A DNA stretch of 64,000 nt from assembly GCA_018268715.1 (NCBI GenBank), contig JAFDVZ010000011.1:62001-126000 (forward strand), written 5' to 3'. Both the position numbers and the translations under genes were made by a program. Shown piece after piece: positions 1 through 8,615 of this stretch (within the stretch, counting starts at the first letter, position 1; every line of letters begins with the position of its first letter). The notes under the pieces were generated by a model. The model searched no databases, was not told the DNA's origin, and saw nothing but the letters and a program-made list of their open reading frames with translations. This stretch comes from Acidobacteriota bacterium (GTDB lineage: Bacteria; Acidobacteriota; Terriglobia; Bryobacterales; Bryobacteraceae).

Positions 1-896
1 ATGGCGACGTTCTGCGTTTCGCGGCCCTTGCGGACCTCCACTTTTCCGTTCTGCATGTAGACGCTCGCGTCGCGGCCGAAGACCTCCAGGTCCTGGAAGC
101 CGCGCGGGAGATCCCAACTGCCTTCGAAGATTCCCTCCGCGTTCTTGTAGTGCAGCAGGATGGTGGCGTTGTCCTCCACCTTGGGGAAGCGCTCCGGACG
201 GAGGTGCTGCACCTGGGCGAAGACGGATTCGGGACGGCCGAGATACCAGAGGCTCCATAGGGCGTTGTAGCAGCCGAAGTCCATCAGCGCGCCGGCGCCG
301 TTCTTTTCGGGGTCGGTGAGCCATGCGAAGAAGTACTTGTTGCGGGCGCCTTCGGAGCCGGGGCCGCCGTGTCCGACGATGCCGCGCAGACGGTACACCT
401 GGCCGAGCGCGCCGGATTTCGCCTGATCGTAGGCGGTGTAGTTGGCCGCCCACCACGCCATCTGATAGTTCGTCATCACCAGGATGCCGTTCTTGCGGGC
501 GAGGTCGCGGATGACCAGGGCGTCCTTGTAGGTGGAGGCCAGCGGCTTTTCAAAGATCACGTTGATCTTGCGCGGGGCGCAGGCCTGCACGATTTCCAGA
601 TGCCGGTTGTTTTCGACGAAGGCCCACACGATGTCGGGCTTGGTTTCGTCGAGCATCTTCTTGTAGTCGGTGAAGATGAGTTTGTCGGCGACGCCGAGTT
701 TTTTGGCTTCGTCGGTGAGTTCCTGGACCGGCTCGGCGACGCCTACCAGTTCCGCAGGATCGTTCTTGACCATGTCGCGGAGGTGTCCCCAGACGTGGGA
801 GTGGACCAGGCCGACGACAGCGATCTTGTACTGTTTCTGGGCGAGCGCGGGGAGCGCCGCGGCGAGCAGCAGGGGGATGAACAGCAGTTTACGCAT
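1..896 (-). CDS. Gfo/Idh/MocA-family oxidoreductase, exported, 3' end outside window
   Basis: The gene runs off the left edge; 298 codons are visible from the ATG at 896. The protein starts with a cleavable leader (MRKLLFIPLLLAAALPALAQ) and then a Rossmann start (YKIAVVGLVHSHVWGHL). The family signature EKPLA appears after the first nucleotide-binding half, followed by a typical C-terminal segment (ADP-glyceromanno/inositol-dehydrogenase-like). This family oxidises or reduces sugars and inositols with NAD(P); the substrate cannot be read here. It follows the DUF1501 gene on the same strand with a 36-nt gap, so it is probably the third gene of that operon, although a TAAAAT hexamer at 910-915 could provide its own promoter. 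A leader peptide on an NAD(P) enzyme is unusual in general but common among Acidobacteria, Planctomycetes and Verrucomicrobia members of this family. Confidence 0.85.
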   Translation of the reverse strand, partial: MRKLLFIPLLLAAALPALAQKQYKIAVVGLVHSHVWGHLRDMVKNDPAELVGVAEPVQELTDEAKKLGVADKLIFTDYKKMLDETKPDIVWAFVENNRHLEIVQACAPRKINVIFEKPLASTYKDALVIRDLARKNGILVMTNYQMAWWAANYTAYDQAKSGALGQVYRLRGIVGHGGPGSEGARNKYFFAWLTDPEKNGAGALMDFGCYNALWSLWYLGRPESVFAQVQHLRPERFPKVEDNATILLHYKNAEGIFEGSWDLPRGFQDLEVFGRDASVYMQNGKVEVRKGRETQNVA

Positions 897-932
897 GGCT
901 GAAAGGACGATTTTATCAAGGGGCGACGCGCT

Positions 933-2330
933 TCAAGCTAACAGCGAGTTCACCACGCTGCCGTGGACGTCGGTGAGGCGGAAGTCGCGGCCCTGAAAAC
1001 GGAAGGTCAGTTTGGTGTGGTCGAAGCCCAACAGGTGGAGGATGGTGCCGTGCAGGTCGTGCACGTGGACCTTGTCCTTCACCACGTTGAAGCCCAGTTC
1101 GTCGCTTTCGCCCATCACGATGCCTGGCTTCACGCCACCGCCCGCCATCCACATGGTGAAGGCGTTCGGGTGATGGTCGCGGCCGTCGCTGCCGCCCTGC
1201 ACCATGGGCGTGCGGCCGAATTCGCCGCCCCAGACCACCAGCGTGTGGTCGAGCAGACCGCGCTGCTTCAGGTCCTGGACCAGCGCGGCGCAGGCTTTGT
1301 CGGTGTCGTGGCAGTTCTTGGTGAGGTCGCGGACCAGGGCGCCGTGCTGGTCCCAGGCTTCGTGATAGAGCTGGACGAAGCGTACGCCGCGCTCCACCAG
1401 ACGGCGCGCCAGCAGGCAGTTGTTGGCGAAGGACGGCTTGCCGGGTTCCGCGCCGTAGGCTTCGAGCACGTGCTTGGGTTCCGTGGAGAGGTCCATCATG
1501 CCGGGGGCGCTCGATTGCATGCGGAACGCCATTTCGTAGGCACTGATGCGGGTTTCGATTTCGGGGTCGCCCTCGGTTTTCAGGCGGCCGCGGTTCAGCG
1601 CGCCAATGGCGTCGAGGGAGTCGCGCTGGAGTTCACGGTCGACGCCCTTGGGGTTCGACAGGTACAGGATGGGGTCGCCGGCGCTGCGGAATTGCACGCC
1701 CTGGTAGACGGTGGGCAGGAAGCCGCTGCCCCAGCAGGAATCGCCGCCGCTGGGGCCCTTGGCGCCGGAACTGAAGACGACGAAAGCGGGCAGGTCGCGC
1801 GATTCGCTGCCCAGGCCGTAGACGGTCCAGGCGCCCATGCTGGGGCGGCCGAACTGCATCGTGCCGGTGTTCATCAGCAACTGGCCGGGCGCGTGGTTGA
1901 AGGCGTCGGTCACCATCGACTTCACGATGGCGATGTCGTCGACGATTTTCGCCGTGTGAGGGAGTAGTTCCGAAATCTGCGCGCCGCTTTGGCCATAGCG
2001 CGCGAATTTGAACTTGGGGCCGAGCAGCTTCGAGTTCGGGTTGATGAAGGCGGCGCGGTAGCCCTTCAGCAGGTCCGCCGGCGGCAGCGTGCCGTCGAAC
2101 TTCGCCAGTTGCGGTTTGTAGTCGAACAGCTCGATCTGGCTGGGGCCGCCGGCCATGAACAGGAAGATGACGTTCTTCGCCTTGGCGGGGAATTGCGGCT
2201 GCTTCGGCGCGAGCGGGTCAGCGCCGGAGGCGTATCCCGACTCGACGAGCAGGTTCGCCAGCGCCATCGAGCCGAGCCCGACACCGCACTGTTCCATAAA
2301 CCATCTGCGCGTGATTTGTTTCGGGCTCAT
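933..2330 (-). CDS. DUF1501 domain protein, Tat-exported
   Basis: This 465-residue protein begins with a twin-arginine leader ([19 protein letters not shown]) and continues with the alkaline-phosphatase-superfamily-like DUF1501 fold: an N-terminal [21 protein letters not shown] block, a central WDQHG segment, and a C-terminal [10 protein letters not shown] and GRDHHP block. Members occur in Acidobacteria, Planctomycetes and Verrucomicrobia beside DUF1549/DUF1553 cytochrome proteins; their biochemical role is not established. Here the upstream partner ends only 3 nt before the ATG, so the two are co-transcribed and probably translationally linked. The protein is expected in the periplasm. Export by Tat implies folding or cofactor loading in the cytoplasm. 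Confidence 0.92.
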   Translation of the reverse strand: MSPKQITRRWFMEQCGVGLGSMALANLLVESGYASGADPLAPKQPQFPAKAKNVIFLFMAGGPSQIELFDYKPQLAKFDGTLPPADLLKGYRAAFINPNSKLLGPKFKFARYGQSGAQISELLPHTAKIVDDIAIVKSMVTDAFNHAPGQLLMNTGTMQFGRPSMGAWTVYGLGSESRDLPAFVVFSSGAKGPSGGDSCWGSGFLPTVYQGVQFRSAGDPILYLSNPKGVDRELQRDSLDAIGALNRGRLKTEGDPEIETRISAYEMAFRMQSSAPGMMDLSTEPKHVLEAYGAEPGKPSFANNCLLARRLVERGVRFVQLYHEAWDQHGALVRDLTKNCHDTDKACAALVQDLKQRGLLDHTLVVWGGEFGRTPMVQGGSDGRDHHPNAFTMWMAGGGVKPGIVMGESDELGFNVVKDKVHVHDLHGTILHLLGFDHTKLTFRFQGRDFRLTDVHGSVVNSLLA

Positions 2331-2333
2331 CGG

Positions 2334-5300
2334 TTACTCCTTGGTGATCGTTTCGTCGAGGTTCAACAGGACGCGGGACACGGCGGTCCAGGCGGCGGCG
2401 TCCACCGGCGTCGCGCCCTTGGGCAGCGCGGACTTGGCCGCGTCGTCGAGGCCCGCCAGATCGAGCGCGCTCAGCCAGCCGTCGCGCAGCCGCTGCTTCT
2501 GTTTTTCGAGGAACGGCAATATAACGCGCCCGTCGGAGGCGTCGGGCTGGCGGCCGGTGCAGCGGCGGAAGGCGTAGGCGAAGCGCTGCTGGTCCGTCGC
2601 GCCGCCTTCGCGCAGGGTGAGAGTGGCCAGGGCTCGGGCCGCGTCGAGGAACACCGGTTCGTTCAGCAGCGTGAGGGCCTGGAGCGGCGTGTTGGAGCGG
2701 CCCCGGCGCACGCAGGAGGTCTCGCCGTTGGGCGCGTCGAAGGTTTGCAGCGCGGGATAGGGGACCGAACGGTAACGGAACGTGTACAGCGCGCGGCGGT
2801 ACTTTTCGTCGCCCTTCGATTCGATCCACACCTTCGGGCTGTAGCTGGCTGGGGCCACGAACAGGAACGCCGGGGCGGGTGGGAAGACGCTGGGTCCGCC
2901 GACTTTGCCGTTCAACAGTCCGCTGGCCGCTAGCGCGATGTCGCGCACCACTTCGGCGTCCACGCGGAAGCGCGGGCCACGGGCGAGCAGGCGGTTGTAG
3001 GGGTCCTGCGCGGTCAGCTCCGGCGTGGCGGCGGAGGAGCGCTTGTAGGCGTCCGACGTCACGATGAGGCGGGCCATGTGCTTCACGTCCCAGCCGCTTT
3101 CCATGAACTCGACGGCGAGCCAGTCGAGCAGTTCGGGATGCGACGGCGCTTCGGCCTGCGTGCCGAAGTTCTCCGCCGTGGCGACGATGCCGATGCCGAA
3201 GTAGGCCTGCCACAGGCGGTTGACGAACGAGCGCGCGGTGGTGGGCGAGCGGCGGTCCACCATCCACTTTGCGAAGGTCAGGCGCGTGGGCGGGTCGCCG
3301 GCGGGCAACGGATTGAGGAACGCCGGGACGCCGGGAGTCACCAGGGCGGCGGGCTTCAGGAAGTCGCCGCGGGCGAGGATGTGCGTTTCGCGGGGCGTGT
3401 CGCGGCGCGCGTAGACCAACTGCGTGGAGCCTTCCGGATAGTCGCGCCACAGGGCGGCGATGCGGTCGTTGACGGGCTTCCATTCGGGGACGGTGGTGCG
3501 CCAGTAGTGGAATACGGCCTGCTGTTCGGCGGGCGTGCGTTCGGCGCGCGGCTTGGCGATGATCGAGCGGACGTTGGCGGGCAGGGGGTCGGCTACGGCG
3601 TCCGGGTCGGAGGTGATCGACAAACGGAAACGGCCCAGATTGTTGTTTTGATTGTCGTCGCTGTTCCAGCCGCCGTGGTTCTGCTTCAGATAGAACGTCA
3701 GGATGACGCCGCCTTCGTTGGCGATGGGAGCGGCGGCGTTGAAGACGGCCTTGCGCGGCTGGTTGCGGTCGCCGGGTCCGCTGTCGATGCCCCAGGCGGT
3801 TTCTTCCTTGCCGTCGATGGCGAAGGTGACGGGGCCGGTGACGCGGCGACGGTCGCTTTTGTCGGAGTAGAGCGGGTCGAGCGGCGTTTCGGCGGGGTTC
3901 ACGTCGGCGGTGGCCCGGGCGATTGTCACCGCCACGGGCTTGGTTGGGTCGGAGGCGGGTGCGGCTTCGACTCGGAATTCGGTAAGGGCCAGCGTGCCGT
4001 CCACCGAACGGCCGGGGCCTCCGCGCGGCAGGTTCGCGTCCTTCAGCAGTTCGAGGCGGAAGGCCGCGATGTTTTTGAGATCGGTCTTCACCGTGAGTTT
4101 CACGGTGTGCTTGGTGGGCGCGTAGCCTTGCGCGAGAAACGAGCCGTCCTCCATTGGCAGGTATTTCTGGCCGCCGGTGGAGATGTCGTCCACTTCGGGC
4201 CGCACGATGGTCCAGTGGGCGGCCGGATTGCGTACGGTGTACTCCCATTGCGCCATGCGGTCGGCCCAGTCCGGCGTGCGGTGCTCGAGGCCGCCCTCTA
4301 GCTCTCGCGTTTCGCGCAGGATGTCGGCGCGCTTCATCTGCTCGGGCGGCGTGTAGACGGCGATGTTCGCCTCATGCGAATCGTTGAGGAAGGCGAACAT
4401 GCGGTAATACTCTTCCTGCTTGAGCGGGTCGAACTTGTGGTTGTGGCACTGCGCGCACTGGATGGTGACGCCCAGGATTCCTTTGCCGATGGCGTCCATG
4501 CGGTCGAACATGGCCTCCATGCGGAACTGTTCGGGATCGATGCCGCCTTCCTCGTTCGTCATCGCGTTGCGCAGGAAGCCGGTGGCGACGATTTGATCCT
4601 GCGTGGCGTTGGGCAGCAGGTCGCCCGCAATCTGCTCGATGATGAAGCGGTCGTAGGGCATGTTGCGGTTGAAGGCGTTGATCACCCAGTCGCGGTAAAA
4701 CCATACCTGACGCTGTTTGTCCTTTTCGAAACCGTCGGAATCGGCGTAGCGTGCGCCGTCGAGCCAGGTGCGGGCCTGGCGCTCGCCGTAATGCGGAGAG
4801 GCGAGCAAGCGGTCCACCTGGCGCTCGTAGGCGCCGGGTTGGGTGTCGCGGAGGAAGGCGTCGATTTCGGCGGGAGTGGGCGGCAGACCGGTGAGGTCCA
4901 GGCTGAGGCGGCGGAGCAGGGTGGGGCGGGAGGCTTCGGGCGCGGGCTTCAGCCCTTCCTTGGCCAGGCGCGCCAGGATGAAGGCGTCGATGGGGCTGGC
5001 GGCGCCCTTCGGAATCGCGGCGCGGACGGGCGGCGTGAAGCCCCAGTGCGTGGCGCGGGCGCCGGCCAGCGATTCGGGCCACTCGGCGCCCTGGTCGATC
5101 CATTGGCGAACGCGCTCGATGTCGGCCGGGTCGAGTTTGCCGCCCATGGGCATGCGCGCCTGATCGCCGATACCCGCCACGCGGCGGTACAGTTCGCTGG
5201 CGGCGGATTTGCCGGGTTGGACGGATTTGGCGAGCACGCTTGCGCGCGAGTCGAGGCGGAGTCCCGCCATCTGCCGCTTTTCGCTGTGGCAGGCGTAGCA

Positions 5301-5414
5301 GGACTTGGCGAAGACGGGCTGGATGTCGCGGGCGAAGTCGACGCGGGATTGCGCGAGCGCGGCGGCGGCGAAGGCGGTGGCGAGGAACGAGAGGCGAACG
5401 TACCCAGAGTGCAT
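2334..5414 (-). CDS. Secreted cytochrome-c / DUF1549 / DUF1553 protein
   Basis: A 1026-residue protein with a Sec leader of about 22 residues (LSFLATAFAAAALAQ). A haem-c motif CYACH lies at residues 39-43, inside the planctomycete cytochrome C domain. DUF1549 follows (from about residue 140, starting SPIDAFILARL), with a second CxxCH-type motif, CAQCHNHKFDP. After a middle region that looks like a carbohydrate-binding or concanavalin-like insertion, the C-terminal third is DUF1553. This architecture is usually encoded next to DUF1501, as here, and a role in oxidising polymer-derived sugars is often guessed but unproven. It is the first gene of a minus-strand run with DUF1501 and the oxidoreductase. 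The ATG at 5414 gives an intact leader and is preferred. Confidence 0.92.
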   Translation of the reverse strand: MHSGYVRLSFLATAFAAAALAQSRVDFARDIQPVFAKSCYACHSEKRQMAGLRLDSRASVLAKSVQPGKSAASELYRRVAGIGDQARMPMGGKLDPADIERVRQWIDQGAEWPESLAGARATHWGFTPPVRAAIPKGAASPIDAFILARLAKEGLKPAPEASRPTLLRRLSLDLTGLPPTPAEIDAFLRDTQPGAYERQVDRLLASPHYGERQARTWLDGARYADSDGFEKDKQRQVWFYRDWVINAFNRNMPYDRFIIEQIAGDLLPNATQDQIVATGFLRNAMTNEEGGIDPEQFRMEAMFDRMDAIGKGILGVTIQCAQCHNHKFDPLKQEEYYRMFAFLNDSHEANIAVYTPPEQMKRADILRETRELEGGLEHRTPDWADRMAQWEYTVRNPAAHWTIVRPEVDDISTGGQKYLPMEDGSFLAQGYAPTKHTVKLTVKTDLKNIAAFRLELLKDANLPRGGPGRSVDGTLALTEFRVEAAPASDPTKPVAVTIARATADVNPAETPLDPLYSDKSDRRRVTGPVTFAIDGKEETAWGIDSGPGDRNQPRKAVFNAAAPIANEGGVILTFYLKQNHGGWNSDDNQNNNLGRFRLSITSDPDAVADPLPANVRSIIAKPRAERTPAEQQAVFHYWRTTVPEWKPVNDRIAALWRDYPEGSTQLVYARRDTPRETHILARGDFLKPAALVTPGVPAFLNPLPAGDPPTRLTFAKWMVDRRSPTTARSFVNRLWQAYFGIGIVATAENFGTQAEAPSHPELLDWLAVEFMESGWDVKHMARLIVTSDAYKRSSAATPELTAQDPYNRLLARGPRFRVDAEVVRDIALAASGLLNGKVGGPSVFPPAPAFLFVAPASYSPKVWIESKGDEKYRRALYTFRYRSVPYPALQTFDAPNGETSCVRRGRSNTPLQALTLLNEPVFLDAARALATLTLREGGATDQQRFAYAFRRCTGRQPDASDGRVILPFLEKQKQRLRDGWLSALDLAGLDDAAKSALPKGATPVDAAAWTAVSRVLLNLDETITKE

Positions 5415-5480
5415 GTATGGCCCAGTTGTCTACTCATTCTAATCGCGTACGGCGATACCATGAGGGACAGGCGGTGATCC

Positions 5481-5687
5481 ATGAAGGAACTATGGTCGAA
5501 GGGCTTCTGGCGCGATGTGAAGAGAACGTTCGAGGACGCGCGCGATGGAGCCGGGCCGAAGGCCGCCCAAGCGGATCAGGCTCGGCCCGCGGATACGATC
5601 GAAGAGACCAGCGAACCGCGGCCGAACTCGCCGGCCGATGCGCCCTCGAGCGCGGCGGGCACGGCCCAAACGGCCAAATTGGAGTAG
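5481..5687 (+). CDS. Small hypothetical protein, possible
   Basis: A 68-codon open frame starting ATG at 5481, with a GGTGAT Shine-Dalgarno-like stretch just upstream. The first 25 residues (MKELWSKGFWRDVKRTFEDA) look like an amphipathic helix; the rest is Ala/Pro/Glu-rich and low in complexity. It reads divergently from the cytochrome-c gene across a 66-bp gap, but its last 112 nt overlap the 3' end of the GH116 gene on the other strand. No family is recognised. The helix and ribosome-binding site argue for a real gene; the overlap and the biased composition argue against it. Confidence 0.35.
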   Translation: MKELWSKGFWRDVKRTFEDARDGAGPKAAQADQARPADTIEETSEPRPNSPADAPSSAAGTAQTAKLE

Positions 5688-7654
5688 TAGTCGTCGCCCC
5701 ATAAGGGCAGGCCCGTTGAGCCGTAGAGCAGGCAGCGCTGGTTCCACGGCGCACGGGTTTTGACGGCCAATGTTTCGTACAGGCGGCGCGCGATTTCGAC
5801 GCCTGTTTCGCGGCGGCCGTGATAGAGGAACGTCATCGCGGCGCACAGATTTTCGCCGACGAAGATGTTCATGCCGAAATCGCCCGATGGGTGGACGCGC
5901 GTGTCGAAGGGCTCGCCTTCGGGCGTCACGCCGTTGGTAAGACCGTAGGCGGTGGCCTTCATGTTCAGCTTTTCGATGGTCGCGAGCGCGCTTGCGACGC
6001 GGTCCTTCGGGAAGACGTCGCGCAGGCCCAGCAGGCGGGCGCACCATTCGCCCATGAGCTGGTTGGCGAGAACGACGTCGCTCGAGCGATTGGCCGTGGC
6101 GTTGCTCCACAGGCGATAGTAGCGGCCGGTCCACAGGCGCTCGTCGAAGGCCTTGCGGGCTTTGTCGAGCCGCTGGGCGCATTCGGCGGCGAAGTCGCGG
6201 TCGCCCGCCGCTTCCGCCATGGCGCGGCCGGAGGCGAGCGTGGCGAGCCAGGTTCCGGCGACGTAACTCGACACGCCTTCCCACGGCCACACGTCGTAGA
6301 ACTGGTTAGCGGGCCACGCCTCGCCGGGACGCACGTGGGGCTGCTCGTGGACCAGGCCGCAGCCATCGTCGTCGAGCGTGTATTGATAGCGGATGGCCCG
6401 CTTCGCGGATTCGTAGAAATGTTTCAGGACGCCCGCGTCGCCTGTGCGCAGGAAGAGGCGATGGACCATCTGCGCGAATTGGCCGGAGTTCAGCGGGTGC
6501 TGGCAGTGGTAGCGGGGGTCGCGCATGCTGGTGGGCTGGCCGAAGCTGAAGGGGATTTCGCCGTCCGAGATCTGAAAGTGGCGGAAGGCTGCGAGCGTTG
6601 TCTGTTCGAGTTCGGGGAAGAACCACAGCAGCGGGAAGTGCCCGTGGATGCGGCACACCATGGTTTCGACGATGGGACAGCCGGTGTGGCTTTCGCTGTG
6701 GGTGAACCAGCCGTTGTCGCCCCACCACTCGTCGGCGCGCGTGCGGGCGATCCAGACGGAGTTCTTCGCCAGGCTGTAGAGGCCTTGAACGAGGGCGTCG
6801 CGCAGCCAGGGCGGGAGGCTCGCGCGATAGATGGCCGCCTGCCACGCGCATACGCGGCGGATCAGATTCGGCGCGTTGTCGAGGGCGAAGGCGGCGGCTT
6901 GGTCGGCGCTCGCGAAGCGCTGCGAGTAACGGTTCACGTGGAGTTCGCTGCTCGAATCGCGCCAGGACGGGAAGGACCATCCCACGGCGACGGTGACGCG
7001 ACGGCCGGCGCCGGGGGCGAGGTCGAGTTCAACGGTGTGGGCGCCGTTGCTTTCCTTCGCGGACTGGGCGCGCAGGGCGAACGATCCGCCTTTGGGCGGC
7101 GCGGGGAACCGGAGGCGCAAGCTGATGCGCAGAGGGTCGACGCCGTGGTTTGTCGCGTCGATTTCGAAGATGGCGGCGGGGGTGTTCGATACGGCCGCGT
7201 CGCCGGGGATGAAGGGCGCGACGGCTCGGATGCCCAGGGTCAGCGGGATTTCGGGCAGTTCGGCGTGGAGGTCGGCGATCGGGTAGTGGCCCCAGAATTG
7301 GATGCGCGCGGCCGACAGGGGAATGGCGCGGGTCCCGCTTTCGATGGTGAGCCAATCCGCGTGGACGGGCTTGGGCGGGACGAGGTCTCCGAAGATGGAA
7401 CTGACGCCGATTTGGCCGTTGCCTTCGATGGTGAAATAGCCCGTGCCGAGTCCGCCGAGCGGCAGGCCGGAGCGCAGTTCGCCGCCATCGTAGATAAAGC
7501 CTGGGACGGGATCCGCAAAGCCGTTGGCGGCGATGGCAGTCCACTGGCCCACGGCGGCGGCGGTGAAGGGAAATCGCACCGCGGCCCCCTGTGGCGCGGC
7601 GGCGCCCGCGGCCCCCACGGCGAATCCAGCCAGCAGATCCCGACGACGCAGCAT
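5576..7654 (-). CDS. GH116-family (GBA2-like) beta-glycosidase, exported
   Basis: The 692-residue product begins at ATG 7654, five nt after an AGGAG ribosome-binding site, and carries a Tat-like leader (MLRRRDLLAGFAVGAAG). The open frame continues upstream but that extension is Ser/Arg-rich out-of-frame coding of the neighbouring pentapeptide gene. The N-terminal half shows the family GGLGTGYF motif; the C-terminal half is an alpha/alpha barrel. NQFYDVWPWEG aligns with the region that holds the acid/base Asp in human GBA2 and related GH116 enzymes. Known members hydrolyse beta-glucosides or beta-xylosides; the substrate here is unknown. It is divergent from the pentapeptide gene, and the two promoters appear to overlap at 7674-7681. 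Confidence 0.85.
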   Translation of the reverse strand: MLRRRDLLAGFAVGAAGAAAPQGAAVRFPFTAAAVGQWTAIAANGFADPVPGFIYDGGELRSGLPLGGLGTGYFTIEGNGQIGVSSIFGDLVPPKPVHADWLTIESGTRAIPLSAARIQFWGHYPIADLHAELPEIPLTLGIRAVAPFIPGDAAVSNTPAAIFEIDATNHGVDPLRISLRLRFPAPPKGGSFALRAQSAKESNGAHTVELDLAPGAGRRVTVAVGWSFPSWRDSSSELHVNRYSQRFASADQAAAFALDNAPNLIRRVCAWQAAIYRASLPPWLRDALVQGLYSLAKNSVWIARTRADEWWGDNGWFTHSESHTGCPIVETMVCRIHGHFPLLWFFPELEQTTLAAFRHFQISDGEIPFSFGQPTSMRDPRYHCQHPLNSGQFAQMVHRLFLRTGDAGVLKHFYESAKRAIRYQYTLDDDGCGLVHEQPHVRPGEAWPANQFYDVWPWEGVSSYVAGTWLATLASGRAMAEAAGDRDFAAECAQRLDKARKAFDERLWTGRYYRLWSNATANRSSDVVLANQLMGEWCARLLGLRDVFPKDRVASALATIEKLNMKATAYGLTNGVTPEGEPFDTRVHPSGDFGMNIFVGENLCAAMTFLYHGRRETGVEIARRLYETLAVKTRAPWNQRCLLYGSTGLPLWGDDYYSNLAVWAVPAALEGASAGEFGRGSLVSSIVSAGRA

Positions 7655-7673
7655 GATGCTCCTTTCGGCCTGA

Positions 7674-7681
7674 AGTATATA
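7674..7681. promoter_or_regulatory. Overlapping divergent -10 elements (GH116 / pentapeptide gene)
   Basis: On the minus strand 7674-7679 reads TATACT, 19 nt before the GH116 start and upstream of its AGGAG site. On the plus strand 7676-7681 reads TATATA, 10 nt before the ATG at 7692. The gap between the two start codons is only 37 bp, so the two polymerase sites must compete. No -35 was identified for either. Confidence 0.45.
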
Positions 7682-7691
7682 GCAGCGTGAA

Positions 7692-8120
7692 ATGGCGATG
7701 CTAAGCTTGAAAGCAGTGGCGAATCCCGAACATGTGGCCGCGTTGTGTGCGGATCTGGACGAATGGAATCGATGGCGCGACGAGAGCCCCGAGCTGCCTG
7801 ACCTGAACGGCGCCGATCTGCGCGGCGCGAATCTGGTGCTGGCCGATCTGCGGCACGCGATGCTGCAGCACGCGAATTTGACGCTGGCGAGTCTGAAGGC
7901 GGCGGATCTGCGATGGGCGGATCTGCGCGGCGCCAATCTGGTGGGCGCGCGGCTGATCGGCGCGGACCTGGAAGGGGCTGACCTGCGCGGCGCGGACATG
8001 CGCACGGCCGAGGACCTGACGCACGAGCAGTTGAACGAGGCGATCGGCGACGATACGACGTTGATTCCGGACGAGGTGATGCGGCCGGTGCGGTGGGTCG
8101 GCGATCTTGGCGCGCGCTAG
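7692..8120 (+). CDS. Pentapeptide-repeat protein
   Basis: A 142-residue cytosolic protein. Residues about 40-105 are tandem pentapeptides of the A(D/N)LXX type (NGADLRGANLVLADL, then RWADLRGANLVGARL and so on), which fold as a right-handed quadrilateral beta-helix. An N-terminal segment of about 35 residues with a WNRWRDE patch and a C-terminal LNEAIGDDTTLIP tail flank the repeats; the tail is a common cap in this group. Pentapeptide proteins are mostly of unknown function, with a few mimicking DNA to protect gyrase; nothing here shows that role. Start ATG 7692 is chosen because of the upstream -10-like hexamer; an in-frame ATG two codons later is also possible. It ends directly against the RidA stop codon. 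Confidence 0.85.
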   Translation: MAMLSLKAVANPEHVAALCADLDEWNRWRDESPELPDLNGADLRGANLVLADLRHAMLQHANLTLASLKAADLRWADLRGANLVGARLIGADLEGADLRGADMRTAEDLTHEQLNEAIGDDTTLIPDEVMRPVRWVGDLGAR

Positions 8121-8597
8121 CTACTTCAGGAAAATCGCGATTGCTTCGATCTCGATGAGCAGGTCGGGACGGCACAGGATGGCCTGGATGCCCGTCGACG
8201 CCGGCAACGGATCGAGCCCCTGTTCGGCGAAGAACTTCGTGCGCTCCTGGTTGAAGGCTTCGTAATCGCGGTCGATGTCGCGCAAGTAGCAGGTGGTGCG
8301 GACGATGTCCTTCCAACTGGCGCCGGAGCTTTCCAGCAGACCCGTGATGTTGGAGTACGTCCGGCGCAACTGCGCGCGGAAATCGCCCACGTGCACCGTG
8401 GCGCCGTGCTCGTCGATGCTGGCTGTTCCGGAAATCAGAAGCACCACCACGCGGCCGAACTCCAGGCGCAGGCCGCGGGAGAACGAACTGGGCTTGGCGT
8501 AATCGTACGCTTCGTTCAGCACGCCTAGATTGGTGATCTTCTTCTTGTCGATGCTGGCGGCTTTGGCCAATTCGGTCAGGACGTCAGGGTTAAGCAT
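8121..8597 (-). CDS. RidA/YjgF/UK114-family protein
   Basis: A 158-residue single-domain protein of the RidA fold, slightly longer than the usual 125-130 residues because of an N-terminal extension. Family features are the GRVVVLLISGTASID strand, the helix SNITGLLESSGASWKDIV followed by TCYLRD, and the C-terminal Glu-containing strand LLIEIEAIAIFL. The canonical RidA active-site Arg that binds the imine carboxylate (usually in a CRxDLLxEIE-like context) is present as CRPDLLIEIE. RidA enzymes hydrolyse reactive enamines/imines, although many subfamilies lack a proven substrate. The gene is monocistronic. GATAAT lies 17 nt before the ATG. Its stop codon touches that of the pentapeptide gene. 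Confidence 0.93.
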   Translation of the reverse strand: MLNPDVLTELAKAASIDKKKITNLGVLNEAYDYAKPSSFSRGLRLEFGRVVVLLISGTASIDEHGATVHVGDFRAQLRRTYSNITGLLESSGASWKDIVRTTCYLRDIDRDYEAFNQERTKFFAEQGLDPLPASTGIQAILCRPDLLIEIEAIAIFLK

Positions 8598-8615
8598 GGA
8601 GAGGGCGTAGTTCGA

